From Holothuria scabra (taxonomy: Eukaryota > Echinodermata > Holothuroidea > Aspidochirotida > Holothuriidae), in contig CM074193.1 of NCBI GenBank assembly GCA_037179385.1, forward strand, positions 1,617,931 to 1,681,930: a DNA stretch of 64,000 bases, written 5' to 3'. The notes under the pieces were generated by a model that saw nothing but the letters and a program-made list of their open reading frames with translations, ran no database searches and was not told where the DNA came from. Of this stretch, positions 24,701 to 36,390 are shown in pieces; within the stretch, counting starts at the first letter, position 1; each line of letters begins with the position of its first letter. Made by a program: the position numbers and the translations under genes.

Positions 24701-25558
24701 TAGGCGTTGGATAACATTATGTAGCAACAACGATCTTTGGGCGCCGCTCAATCTCAGATTTTCCAACAAGATATACAAATTCTTCAGTAATCCCGCAACT
24801 TTTCAAATTTCCTATTCAGGAAACTCAAAATCCAAACCTTTCTGCAATTCAAACTCCATATTGTAAAATATTAGAAAAATAGCAAAAAATTACGTCCTTA
24901 GTACAGTGGTGTTCACACTTTTAAAACGTAAAACTTCGATGCTTACCCACCCCCTCCCCCGCAAAAATGTGTAGCTATGACATGAGAAAAAACTGGGCCA
25001 GATGTCCCCCCCCCCCCCCTCCCCCCCGCACGTGTTCCAAGTTTCGGTGCAGGATGTCATGACGGTCACAAAAATTAGCAGTTTTCAACGTGATACCTTC
25101 ATTGTATTGAGTTCAAGCGTAGCCAAGCCGTCAAGAGAGAGAATCATTTCATCATTTCACCCCTATTAAATCCATCTCATGAGTGACATGGTCCATATAT
25201 CCAAATAAGGATGGGAAAGAGACCCACCCCTTGGAGCGAATGTCATCTTGGTTCCGAGATGTACTGTCCATGACCCGCCTCTGCTATTCATTCTGCTTGT
25301 TTATCTGCACAATTAAACTTGTTCTGTTCATATGCTACAAACTTAAAAAAATACATTTCTTTCTTTACTCCTAAAGGGATGGGCTGTAAATACCGTTAAG
25401 TGTTATCCCAAACGGATATTTATACAATAAAAGTAACTTCAAAATTAAGAAAAAAGAAACGCAATGATGCATCATAACAATATGCAGTTTAAGGAAGCAC
25501 AATATACCGTTAGGCTTATATCGAAAGGTTATGAAAAAACTGTACTAGAAAGACTCAC
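21774..25558 (-). other. Intron 1 of NXPE-like gene 1
   Basis: 3785 bp. It contains a diverged dispersed repeat at 24290-24960, a C-rich tract at 25001-25027 and, at 25261-25274, the 14-mer GTACTGTCCATGAC that forms half of the palindrome at 44984-45011. Confidence 0.65.
24290..24960. repeat. Dispersed repeat R1, copy 1
   Basis: Shares blocks with 30430-31440 and 63040-63960: a GCGC-rich word next to CAAAATTTTCC, TCGGAAATTTGC..TGTGACACCA.ATCATCAAG, and ATTCCAAATTTCCTCCAATA. Copies are diverged and have no intact coding frame. The start (GTAGCTACAGGG) resembles 63726 (GTAGCTACAAGG). Confidence 0.65.
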
Positions 25559-25732
25559 GGATTGTGTTTGTCTTGCCACGTAGGTAGGTTGTACTGACTT
25601 ATACTTTGGAATTGGAAGTACGACTTGTTTTGGCGTTTCTGACAAAAATGCAATTATGAAGAATATTATGAATGAAGACAGTGCAACAGACAACTGATAG
25701 TAAACCTTCATGATAGCGATATTCGGTGACAA
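25559..25732 (-). CDS. NXPE-like gene 1, exon 1: signal anchor
   Basis: Starts at ATG 25732, or at an in-frame ATG at 25711 (MKVYYQL). The hydrophobic run LSVALSSFIIFFIIAFL is a type II signal anchor or signal peptide. The exon ends in a phase-0 donor (CAATCC/GTGAGT), matching exon 2. Assignment rests on this compatible junction and the expected N-terminal hydrophobic segment; similarity alone is weak at this end of NXPE proteins. Confidence 0.7.
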
Positions 25733-28268
25733 CCGTCAGCCTTGTACAGTTGGTAACTTGTGGACAACAGTATTGATATATACTGGTGGCGTGATTTCAG
25801 TTTTACAAGGAACTAGTGGCTAAACAGCTTACTGCATGTTTCATGAAACATATTGGTGTTGAGTCGAGTTCATCTTTACCCTGCAAAACGTACTAAGACC
25901 ATCGACTGAGGGAGTTACAAATGTCTACAAAAAGTGTTTCGGGTGAAAATTGACAATTAAATTTGAAATGAAATACAGACACAAGGGTTAAAATGTTTGC
26001 ATTTATTACGTCAAAGTTAACAAAACAGTAATTCTTTGACAGATATTTGACAAAAGAAGTATATATATAATTTCAATTAAGAGAATACAAAAGTTGGACT
26101 AGTAGCATTATTGCCAAAATTTGAGAACAGAAACTAACATAAACTAAAACCCAAAATTAGAAAAATTAAAAAAAAAAAGTAAAGGCAGGTTGCATATTTT
26201 AACTGTTGACTCTAATTATATATCCTAAAGATTCAATTTAAGGTCACAAAATAGATTGAGATAGACGATAAATGTAGTGTTGGTAATCTCTCAAGCAATG
26301 ACTAGGCAAAGCTCTTGTAGATTGAAAATTCGTCGCTGATATGTGACCGAGGGAGCACTGAGACTACTGGTGCAGTCCGACGGCAAGGTCTTGGTGTGCG
26401 TCCAGAAAAACTGTAAAGTATGAAAAAAATTTCAAAGACGCTCGTTTCATGTTGGCCTAATTTTATGCAATATTGGGTCGGCGTTGTACATAGAGGCTTC
26501 GTAATTCGATTTTTTGAGTTTAGTTTCACTCCGTGTGACTAACACTCGACCTAGATGGATAGTGCAAGGGTCCTGAGGACGAAGTGATTAGGGGGATTTC
26601 TTCGAAAGTTCTGTAGGGATTTGATGCAATGATTTTAAGAAAAGGAAAAAACTCCAAACGCCCTCTGATTAAAATGCATTTTAGACATTTAACGGTAGGC
26701 TATGAGATGTAGGAGAGCTAAGAAAATATTTCCGAATGGAGTATGCTAGAATTCTCCTTTGACCAAGAGCTTTTCCCATCAGAATGGTACTAACGTGCTT
26801 GACAACTATTGTCTAAATTATCATGATCGGTTTAAAAAGTCCGCTTCGTATACGAGCACAGACCTTGGTCTGTCAGTGGTAAAAATGGCAATCGATAAGA
26901 TTTTTTCTCGAAGTTACAGCAAGTGGTATTTTCAAATGGAACAAAGTGCGCTCTTCAATGGGGTCAGGCTGGCATGATTTCAGTTCACAATAGTGAATAA
27001 GGACAGCTAATTTTTCCGCTTTTCCTTATAGACTCATGCAGTTTTACAAACAAGTAATGTCACGGTTGCTTGACAACAAGATTGATGAGGTTCGGTTGAA
27101 TTTTCAAATGATTAGAGCAGTTGGGAGGTGTTCAACTCATGGCCAGGTCATATTGAAGACTTTTTTGGTGCCCAGCATATGAAATGAAGTAGGGAAAACA
27201 AGTCAGTGATCCACAACAGGCCCAGGAAAGGGACTGTGGCCCATTTGGTTTGAACCAATTGGTCGGAAACTTCCTAGGGCAGAGATATAGACCCTTTGAC
27301 TTACATCAAGTTGTTTCTGATCAATCTGGGATTAATCTAGAGACAAGAGACAATTTTCACATCCTATACATTTATGATTATTGCATGAAATTCTTTTGTT
27401 CATGTCAGGTATATAATTAGATTTTGCGGATACGGAACTTAGTGGATTAAGTCGCATATGTGCATCACATTTGTTTCATGTTACATTTGGGTCATGTGTA
27501 GGTCCTAAAATAGCCTTTGGTTTTACTAATATATGCTCATTGTGTGTTGAACCCCGATAAAATTCACGCATTTGGTTTAGAAAAAGAAGCAATCATAATT
27601 CTGAATTTCTTATTTATTGAAGACGTAAATTCCATTCATTACCTTGCCTTTTGACTTATTATTGTGAATTTGAATTGCAAACAAACAAACAAGGCTTCAG
27701 AAAAAATCGTCATTGTGACTTATCTCTCATACGTAACCAGGCTGGCGATGGAAATCATAGTTATGAAACTAGTAACCACGATTATGTGGTTAAAAGTATA
27801 TAATAAGGTTAAGAGAAAGAGAACAGGCAATTCATAATATTACATAGACGAATCCGGACAGCAAGTGATGGTCTGATTTCAGTCGGCTATAACTGGGGTC
27901 TTTCACCTTTTAATCTTTAACTTTCCTTGCTTACCTGTATCATGCATTGTTATATAAACTAAGTTGTATCTTCATTTCCTCATCTTTACTGAATATGAGG
28001 GTTTGAAATTTATGTAAACGGTAAATGAAGACGATTTAAAGCTGATAGACCCCACTATTGGCGTCCTACAGTCACTTAAAACAAGAGTTGATCGAACTCT
28101 TCTTTAGGATATTTCACTGCAAAATTTAAAGAGTGGATGCAATAGTCAAATATTGATATAAAAGAATACTTTGGGAGATCAAGAATGAAACACATGATTC
28201 AAACAACCACAGTTCTTACACCGGTGATTATTCTGTGCAAATTACACTGTCATAACCGTGTTTTTTAA
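25733..28268. other. Upstream region of NXPE-like gene 1
   Basis: No gene is seen. 27170-27300 holds a diverged SINE tail (GGGAAAACAAGTCAGTGATCC...TTGGAAAC-type words). Any promoter should be near 25740-26000, but no convincing element can be named. Confidence 0.4.
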
Positions 28269-28609
28269 CACTCTAAATACAAAAGAATGAACTAAAACCG
28301 CTCGTATTTAAGAAGTGTGAATTTATTCAAGGTATAGTGTTACTTCATTGGAAGTAAAGTTTATTCACCCAAAAAGAGTAAAATTTACTCCAAGTAGAGT
28401 TCAAATTCACAACGCAGGGATCGATCTTTTGAGGAGCCTAGTTCCCTGAAAAAGAGGCCTTCCCCCTTAGTCACTCAGTCAAGAGTGAAACTCCACTTTC
28501 TTGGAGTGAATGTTACTTTATATGGAATGAATTTCAGCTTCTTTGAAGCAAACCTTACAACTTTCACTTTTATGACAAGTGAAATTTCTCTCCTTTTATT
28601 TTTAGAGTG
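28269..28609. mobile_element. Foldback MITE, CACTCTAAA family, copy 3 (diverged)
   Basis: CACTCTAAATACAAAAGAATG at the left and TTTTAGAGTG at the right, with an interior of GAGTGAA-like modules. More diverged than copies 2 and 4. Confidence 0.7.
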
Positions 28610-29365
28610 CATAAATGTTTGAGAAACTACACTCCAACATAATAAGTCAACTGTTTAATCATACAGAAGTGCGAGTTCACCGTTTGATGTGATGTGATTT
28701 GATGTTACAATAAACGGAAGCAAATTTGAACAAGATGATACAAAAAATATTCGAAATGGAGCAAATTCTTTTAGTTAAATCCCTTCCTAAAACCTACATT
28801 GTTTGGGTTTGATTACTTACAAAGTGCTCATGTTCAATTGTGTAGAAACAATTTAGAACATTGCAAAACTTTTGCATATTCAATGCATCAATGATTTGTG
28901 AACGAGCACTAGAATTCGGAAATGTCCATGAGATGTTCTGTCTTTAAATTCGGTACTGTAACATAATTTAACTGAAACCAAGAACCCATTTCTGACCAAC
29001 TTACTCAACCTGAATAGATCTTTTTCATATGGTGTCGCAGAACGGAAAGTTCGCCCCTTTGGGGGGCAAAACAAACCAGCACATACAAATGCTGACAGCT
29101 GATTTGTCAAGCAGTAGAATAAGTTCAGCAGTTTAGTTCAGCTCAGTCCAGTTCAGTTTATTTCTTCCATCTTGCGAAGTATATTACATAACATCGTCAT
29201 GTATAAACACGTGCAGGGCGAATTCTTATGCGTGTGGCCACGTGTACTATTGTTCTGCCCAAAGGATGACTTCAGTCAATGCGAACGGTCTATAGAGCCA
29301 TTATTTATGTCCCCTGAAAATTCTGTGTCATAACCTTCGTTTACTGCAAAAGCTTCATCCAGGAC
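28610..29365. other. Unassigned spacer
   Basis: No supported gene. A short GTTCAG/CAGTCCAGTTCAG iteration is at 29125-29160. Confidence 0.4.
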
Positions 29366-29640
29366 GGCTTGTTTGGTCTAGCGGTAGAGCATCCGCCTCC
29401 TCACGCGGAAGCCCGGGTTAGCTTCTCAGGTGGAGTCATACCAAACACTCTAAAAAAAGGAACCTACTCCCATTGTTCTTGATGTTCCTCATTAGCAACG
29501 GAGAAGGTAAAACAAGCCAGTGAGCCACAACTGGAAAACAGGCCGTGGCCGGCTCGACTTGAGCCAATAGGTTGGAACTGGGCCGTAAAACTACACCTAA
29601 TTTACTAATAGCGTCATCCCATCTTGTTTTCAGGTTGATA
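29366..29640 (+). mobile_element. tRNA-derived SINE, most complete copy
   Basis: The tRNA-like head has a perfect box A (TGGTCTAGCGG), a TCCGC/GCGGA anticodon stem and a damaged box B (GGTTAGCTTCT). It is followed by TGGAGTCATACCAAA and the shared body AAAACAAGCCAGTGAGCC..GGCCGTGGC..TAGGTTGGAA. Related copies: 12925, 27170, 46150, 56640 (minus), 57031 (minus). Confidence 0.75.
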
Positions 29641-30420
29641 AGGTTATAGCCTACATGTTGTTACCATGCGAGCAACCATTCTGTGCCCTACCTTGTTAAG
29701 AGTTGTTATCAGTACCGATTACACGCCCATTCAAGCAAGTTCAAAAGATAGCCACGATGTTCGACATTTGAAAACAGTTTTTGTCGGACTGAAAATCAAA
29801 CTAGAAGAGAATCTTTCCCGTCTATGCACCATGGGAAATTTCATCCCTTTTTGGCAGCACTTATTTCAGAACTTGTTGTTAGTTGTTATTTAAACCCCTG
29901 AGTTGTTGGGTTCCTATTGTACCAGAATCTTAAGCAGAACTGCTCTTCAAGCAGATATGGGGGACATGAACCACTGGTCGGGTATGTTAATTTGGAAACG
30001 ACGTTTTTCCCTAAAACCTTCGGGAGCAAATTACCGCAAATATTTCGTTATGTGAACAACATTGGCTTGTTATTAAGATGGAAATCTTGTACTAAGCTGC
30101 TAACGCTTTGGAATACATTGGGTATTAATATTTTTCTGAGATTTTAGTGAAGAAGCGAGTTGCTAAACTGAGTGCTAAACAACCATTGTTACCGTTGTTT
30201 TAAGTGACATTAACCAAGCTATTACTACACATTCTATGATTAACCGTTCTGTGTGATTCGCAGTCCACACTTCCGTGGCACAGTAGAAGCTGATTTGTTT
30301 GTTTTTTAATTCTACGAATACCAGTACTTCAAGAAACGTCTTAAGAAATTTTGACTTGACGAAAAAAGATAAAAATGCATTACTTTGAAAATAAGTATCG
30401 TCGGAACGTTACACGCTATT
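29641..30420. other. Unassigned spacer
   Basis: Several 75-codon frames are open but show no family resemblance. Confidence 0.4.
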
Positions 30421-30429
30421 AAAATGCAG

Positions 30430-31440
30430 TTCACACCATTGGTAGGGGGCAGGAGACTGCAGGAGAGACCCCCTGCTTCGGGTGGCTGAAGCATGCTTCC
30501 GTCCCACTCCCTGGGTCAGAAAACCCGTTTTTTCATTTGTCCAAATCTTAAAGAAGCAAAATTTCCGTCGTCCTTGGGGCGTCGCAAAATTGCAAAATAA
30601 AATATTTAGTTCTCGCTCATAAATCAGTTTGGTTAACTTTTCCGAGTTCTGAAAATACGTACGGATATACGTATTATATGTGACACCACATCATCAAGAG
30701 ACACTGGCAGCTGTATTGCTAATTTTATAAACTGTATATCATAGAATTCCAGATTTTCTTCAATGGAAGCTCTTGATTTTGAAATATTTCGTCTAAAAAG
30801 GACAACAAAATTTGGAAGAATTTTGAAATGTCATCAGAAAGTGTCAGTTCGTAAGCTTGGATAACCATATCAGATTTTGGTGCAACAACAATTCAGTCGT
30901 CGTGCAACTATTCCCAAATTTGCCACCAATATATGAAGGAAGTGCAGATTTTTCAGTAATCCCCCAACTCTTTAAATTTCCTTACAAGAAACCAAAATAA
31001 TCCAAAGCTTTTTGCAATACAAGTTCCATATCTACATATATTGATTTAAAAGGAGCAAAAATGTGTCCCTCATATTGTGGTGTTCACACTTGAAAGGAAA
31101 AATCGGAAAATTTAGCATGCCACTTTCGGCTGTGTAGGGTCGCGATTTTTCGTATTTTTTGTGAGCCCCGCGCCAACTAAAGATAGTCTTTCGATGGAGA
31201 TTTCATATTCCAGGCAGGGAATCATTGACCTACAGTACTCAAATGCACCCATACTCAATTATTAGTTCTAAAAGACACAATTTTCCGTGCGCCTTTGCGC
31301 GCCCTACGTTGCAACCTCTAATGCAGTAAGTGGTCGTTCATAAAGCAGTCAGGGATAAACTTTCCGAGCCGCTACAGTGCCGATTTTCTAAAAGTCGTCT
31401 AAAACATTTCATACTGCTTCATACGCCAATGGTTTTCACC
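30430..31440. repeat. Dispersed repeat R1, copy 2
   Basis: About 1 kb matching 63040-63960 in order and orientation (CTCGCTCATA.ATCAGT.TGGT, ATCATCAAGAGACAC.GGCAGCT, GATAGTCTTTCGA, TTCATATTCCAGGCAGGGAA). It includes one unit of the R2 satellite (about 31120-31220). Confidence 0.75.
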
Positions 31441-32168
31441 TCCTGAAATAAGAAAGTTTTCGGCGTAATTTAAAGCCAATAAATAAAAAAAATTGATAGG
31501 GGCTTCTGCAAGATAATTATATCCCCAAAATAAATTTCGCTTAAAAAACACAAATTCTACATTCAACTTTCATGGTTCTGCATGCAAAAATAATATTGGA
31601 CGTACTATGACATTTTCTAAAGAAGTTTTCCACATTTATTATTCACACCAAAAAGTCAGTATATGGTATTTTAATTCAATGGAAGCGACGGAATGGATAC
31701 AAAATTATTTTGTTATCTTAGCAGAAGCAGATGTAATACAAAACACCCTAGGTCATTGCAAATCATCGAAATGAATAAAAGTGTTTTTCACAGAGGCTAG
31801 AAATTCTTTCATTCCTTAATGAAACTGCTTTTTACTGACATTTAAATATGGGGAGAAACATGACAAGAATATTCGTCTTATTATTACCAAATTGATCATT
31901 TTTTACTTAATTCTCTTTCCAAGAAATGCAAATAGAGGAAAGTCTGCAACAGTAGAAAAGTGAATAAAAAGAAAATTTAAAGATAATAGACACTGGTTGT
32001 AATCTGACACATTGTCCTCTTGATGTAGCATACATTTTTTCATACATAGGAAAGACTAAACAAAATCTACTCCCAGTTTCAATGCATCCAATCTCTTTTA
32101 CTAAAAAAAATTACATGATATAGTGTGAAAGTATTCGTTTTTTTTCTTTTTTCAAAAAAATCAGAGCT
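31441..32168. other. Unassigned AT-rich spacer
   Basis: No coding or structured feature is seen. Confidence 0.4.
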
Positions 32169-32176
32169 ATACCAAT

Positions 32177-32467
32177 CATGGGCGTCCGCAGGTATGGGCA
32201 AGGGGGGGCACTTGCCCCCCCCCCCCTGGAAAATCAAAAATTTGTAAAAACGTATAAAAATCTCTGCAAAAACCCGAAAAAACGTGTTTTCCAACTTTTT
32301 ATGCGAAAAATAGGCTTTAGAAATGCCATTTTTGGCGATCTGGGAGGCATTTTGGGCTGAAATTTTTGCATGCTTTGTGTCAGTTCATGGTGATTTGGAG
32401 GTTTTGCCCCCCCCCCCTTTAGAAATTTTGCCCCCCCCCCCTGACTTTTTTTCTGCGGACGCCCATG
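32177..32467. mobile_element. hAT-like MITE with 8-bp target duplication
   Basis: 291 bp with perfect 15-bp inverted ends CATGGGCGTCCGCAG / CTGCGGACGCCCATG, flanked by ATACCAAT at 32169-32176 and 32468-32475. An 8-bp duplication and this type of end fit the hAT superfamily. It contains three long C runs and no coding capacity. A relic of the same family begins at 39865. Confidence 0.85.
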
Positions 32468-32518
32468 ATACCAATCTCTAAAAGCATCCCTTAAATAGAT
32501 TGGATGGTGAAAGTCAAA

Positions 32519-32650
32519 GACATAGACGGCGGAAACGGGGGGACCTGCCCCCCCCCCCCATGGTTACATTTCGGCTATTCTGTGGCTCAAATATTACTTT
32601 TCGGAGTGCAAAAGTTGCAAAGCTTCCGGGGCTTCACCCCCTGGGCCCCA
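32519..32650. mobile_element. Possible left end of another hAT-like element
   Basis: CATAGACGGCGGAAAC followed by a G run and a C run resembles a transposon terminus. An inverse counterpart, TTCCGCCGCCTATG, is at 36648-36661, but no target duplication joins them. Confidence 0.3.
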
Positions 32651-32862
32651 CATTAACGATAACCTGTAGGAGAGTTTATTTTCGCCCTTCGAACATTGTA
32701 GGGTATTCTGCAATTGTGCCCCACTCTGAATTTCGGAATAAATGCGGGTAGACTGTGACAAGCTTCATATCTTCGGAATTTCTTGACTTTTTACTCGTCG
32801 GGTTTCTGGATGGATAATTGCCTAACAGATTTGGAATGGCTAAAATTGGCTACCTTGGTGTG

Positions 32863-33136
32863 GATTAAAGTGTGCTCTTAGCATCTGGCATGTTTCTACC
32901 TCCTGTAGGGATTTTTTTCAATTCCTGGGGATGCACAAAATCGTTCCAAAATCATACTTGGTGTGGTGGGTAGAGTATATGGTTAGGAGGAATTTGCAAA
33001 AGATTAAAGTGTGCTCTTAGCATCTGCCATGTTTCTACCTCCTGTCGGGATTTTTTCAATTCCTGGGGATGCACAAAATCGTTCCAAAATCATACTTGGT
33101 GTGGTGGGTAGAGTATATGGTTGGAAGGAATTTGCA
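32863..33136. repeat. Two tandem copies of a 139-bp sequence
   Basis: 32863-33001 and 33002-33136 are over 95 percent identical (both contain GTGTGCTCTTAGCATCTG and GTTCCAAAATCATACTTGG). A recent tandem duplication. Confidence 0.9.
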
Positions 33137-34180
33137 CGCCATTGCTGCCAACCCTTGGCCAGTGCAACCACCAAACCCATGTTGGGTCAATGCAGTCTCA
33201 AGGATCGAAACCTTACCACTATTACCTTACAGGACCTCACTTAGCTCTTTGCTGAAGTGGACACACCCAGTAGCGTACGAGACGGGGCAGGGGGAAGACT
33301 GCCCCAAATTTTCGCAAAATCTAAATTTTGGCGGGAATTTGGAAAAATTCGGAAATTTTGGAACAAATGGGATGGGTTTTCAGAAAATTCCTAAATATGG
33401 CCGAAATCTCAAAATGATATCTTGGGAAGAGGAAAGAAACGTCATATAGTCGCAATAAAATTTTCATGAAAACCCAAGTCAAGATTCCAAAGAGTCGCTA
33501 CACCTTCCGGCAGCTCAAAAAGCTGTTATTCGTGACCTTACTTTACAGGTAATAACAACACAATGCCCGAAATTGTCGAATATCCAAATTCTTTAAAGCA
33601 AATGGAAAAGTATCATAGAAAAAATAAAGAGATAAAAAAATCGCGACACATTTGGGAAGTCTGTGGCTTAAAAGAAACAATTATTCATGAGCCTGTTTTG
33701 GAATCTTTGGTAACTTATTACCCGAAATGTCCGATTATTTTAAAAGCTTCAAATCTTTGCCGAAAGGCAGAAGACGCTATATTTAAAGTACAATTTTCAT
33801 GGAAAATAAAAACGATCTGCAAAACATTTGGGTAGAATGTGAAAAAAGGTTTCCATCATTCCAACTTGTCTTGCAAAAATTTTCCTGAAATGGTCAAATA
33901 TTCGGACAAAGGTTAAAAAAATGCTGGGACGTTTTCAATTGCCAAATTAATTCAACGGATAGACAGGAGGGTGTCCAGGTGCCCAGAAGTTTGCCATCAA
34001 TCCTGCTCTAGAGCCAAATACGGGCAATGGTTATGAAAATCGGGTAATTTGTTTGTTGATACTTTAATGATGCAGGGTGAGAATGTCTTCCCATAAGTCT
34101 GCTTGAAAATTCATTTAAACACACCTTGTTACGTGACAATTCTGTCAATAAGTGTTACTAATAGAAGAAAAATCATTTAC
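33137..34180. other. Unassigned spacer
   Basis: A possible transposon edge is at 33262-33305 (CAGTAGCGTACGAG..GGGGCAGGGG). Nothing else is supported. Confidence 0.35.
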
Positions 34181-36390
34181 TTCATTTCATCCAATGGAAG
34201 TGGTACATTTTATCTAAATTCTTCCGATCAAAATAGCGACTGCTTAGATCCGCATAGGTCTACCTTTTTCAAAGGTAAATCATATATAGTCGGAGGTTGG
34301 GGCACACATTTTTTCAATATATATTGAATTAAGCCAAGAGCCGCAATAGAGTAAAATTCATTAGCATGTTTCAAATTCCGTTTTGAAGTTTTCCCCGGAA
34401 ATATGCGGGACCATTTTATCGATTGGTAGTGATACATTTCACCTGGTAATTTTGTGATCTAATAGCGACTGCTTAGATCCCCCTACACTCTAAAAAATGA
34501 TCACCCAACCTGGGGAAAAATTACCTAACCGTTGATTCCGTGCGCCTTCTGACCGGAATTGGGTAAAAAATGCCTAACCCAGTTGGTTAAGTGTTTTACT
34601 CATTAACTGGGCAAAAGAAATTTCCCAACTAATTTTGCCAAACAAATGGTTAAAATTTTTACCAAAATGTTTGTCCAACAGCTGTACAGTTGGAAGCTTG
34701 TTTGGATTTCAATATAACCTGATATATAATTATACGATTTGGATAAGATGGAGATTTAACAAAGTACTTAAAAACATACACCGTTTGTCCTCCAAGAGAG
34801 GTTGAGGGCTTCAGAGACTTTTTCTAAAGTGCTCCCGACCCTCTGGCAAAGGGCCGTTCGGTGAAACCAAAATTGAAACTGCTTCCCGAAAAAGCTATTA
34901 CGTCCACTGAAGGACAACACTTAACGACCGACCTCACGGCCTTCAGACCAGCGACGATGCAATTGTTAAATAAACAGTAAAGTCTGTGGTTTAAAGTAAC
35001 AAACTCAATCGTCTACTTTGTATTTCTTCTCCCATTGATTACATAGCAATGGAAACTTTTTTCTATACGACCATTGCTCTTTAAGTACCTTCGTCCAGAT
35101 TTTTACTGCTATTCTACCGCTAGCTTTTTATTTACCAAATCCAACCTTATTCAACCATGAGATCTTATAACTGACCACTTATATTACAATAATTACCTGT
35201 AAAACTTAACTGATCTTTAACTAATCATCTGATTTGTCAATTACATTTTACCCAATTGCTGGTTACTTTAAAACTTGCCCAACACCTTTTACCAACACTT
35301 GGATTTTACCCAACCTTAATTTGCCTAACAATATGGGTACAGTTGTATACCCATTTGTTGGGCAATAATTTGCCCATGTTGGGCATTTTGTATTTTGCCC
35401 AACAGTGTTTAGAGTGTATAAGCCTTGGAAATATCATTTTCGACTGTCTCAGGGGTCCGATTTTTCAAAATTTTCTGTTCGCTTCGGGCCAACCAGTGGT
35501 GACGCGAGTCCGTGTAGATAGTCTTCCTAGCAAAATTTTAGTTTCAAGTGAACATTTTTTGTGGAAACAGAACGGCGAATAAGCGACTTCTAAGACCCTA
35601 TATAAGCATAGGAAATGACATTGTTGACTGTCTGAAAGGTCAAATTTTTCAAAATTTCCTGTACGTTTCGCCCCAACTTATGGTGGTGCTGCAATTAGAC
35701 CGCTTCATACCAGCATGTAAGTGAAAATTTTTTACAAAAGGAAACTCTGCTAAGATCTCCAGCCCGGGAAATGCCATTTTCAACTGTCTGAGGGGTCGGA
35801 TATTTGGAAATGTTTTGTACGCTTCGCGCAAACCAATGGTGGCGCTCCGCTTAGTCTCTCTGGCTGAGTTTTAGTTTGGAACGAACCTACGTTTATCTGC
35901 AATTGAAACTTAAAAAGCGACTGATTGGATCCCCTTTACAAGCCTGGGAAATGTCGTTTTCGACTGTCTGAGAGGTTCGAATTTTCAAATTTTGTGGACC
36001 CTCCGCGCCAACCAGTGGTGGCGCTCTGCTTTGACTGTCTTACGGGCAGAATAACACTTTTCGGGCAAAAATCTTCAGCCCCCAAACTGATATGCTCCCT
36101 TGCGCCTATGGAAATACCTTACTCAGGCGTGCACTGGAACAGCTGCTTGCAACATTCATCACGATTCCGGATTTGCGATCATAGGATACATAGTCCAGTG
36201 GAGTAATGAACTGAGCTAACCAGTACCTCAAAAGTGTGTTTTAATCTTAGAAAAATCACATTTTTTTCTCACCAGAATTAGCGACAAATAAACCTGGCAA
36301 ATGCCGTTTCCAGCCATACGGGAAGTTTTAAAATCCAAAATTATCTTTGTACGCTCCGCGCATACTGATGGTGGCGCCACGCTTAGATAG
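34180..36390. repeat. Degenerate satellite R2, about 165-bp units
   Basis: About six diverged units. Each contains AGCGACTGCTTAGATCCCC, a GGAAATGTCATTTTCGACTGTCTG-like block, CAAAATTTTCTGT.CGCTTCG and CCAACCAGTGGTGGCGC. The array is interrupted by a transposon at 34486-35416. Inverted units recur at 57840-58260 and one unit sits inside each R1 repeat. Confidence 0.75.
34486..35416. mobile_element. TTGGGCAA-type DNA transposon inserted at TA inside satellite R2
   Basis: The ends are CACTCTAAAAAATG and GTTTAGAGTG with TA on both outer sides. Subterminal regions are dense in CCCAAC/GTTGGG/TTGCCCA words in both orientations. Length about 931 bp. The interior (34690-35230) has no transposase I recognise. 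Neighbouring R2 units (CCCTATATAAGC near 35595) show the uninterrupted site. Confidence 0.8.

Noticed and set aside
25001..25027. Long C or G homopolymers (also 32207-32226, 36399-36417, 41611-41621, 54473-54487)
   Set aside because: Simple homopolymers, several inside transposon ends; their length may be unreliable in sequencing.
26302..26529. 75-codon minus-strand frame upstream of NXPE-like gene 1
   Set aside because: No family resemblance and no matching phase or splice site as an extra 5' exon.
33563..33835. 90-codon plus-strand frame
   Set aside because: Lysine-rich, no motif, no neighbours; composition follows the AT-rich sequence.
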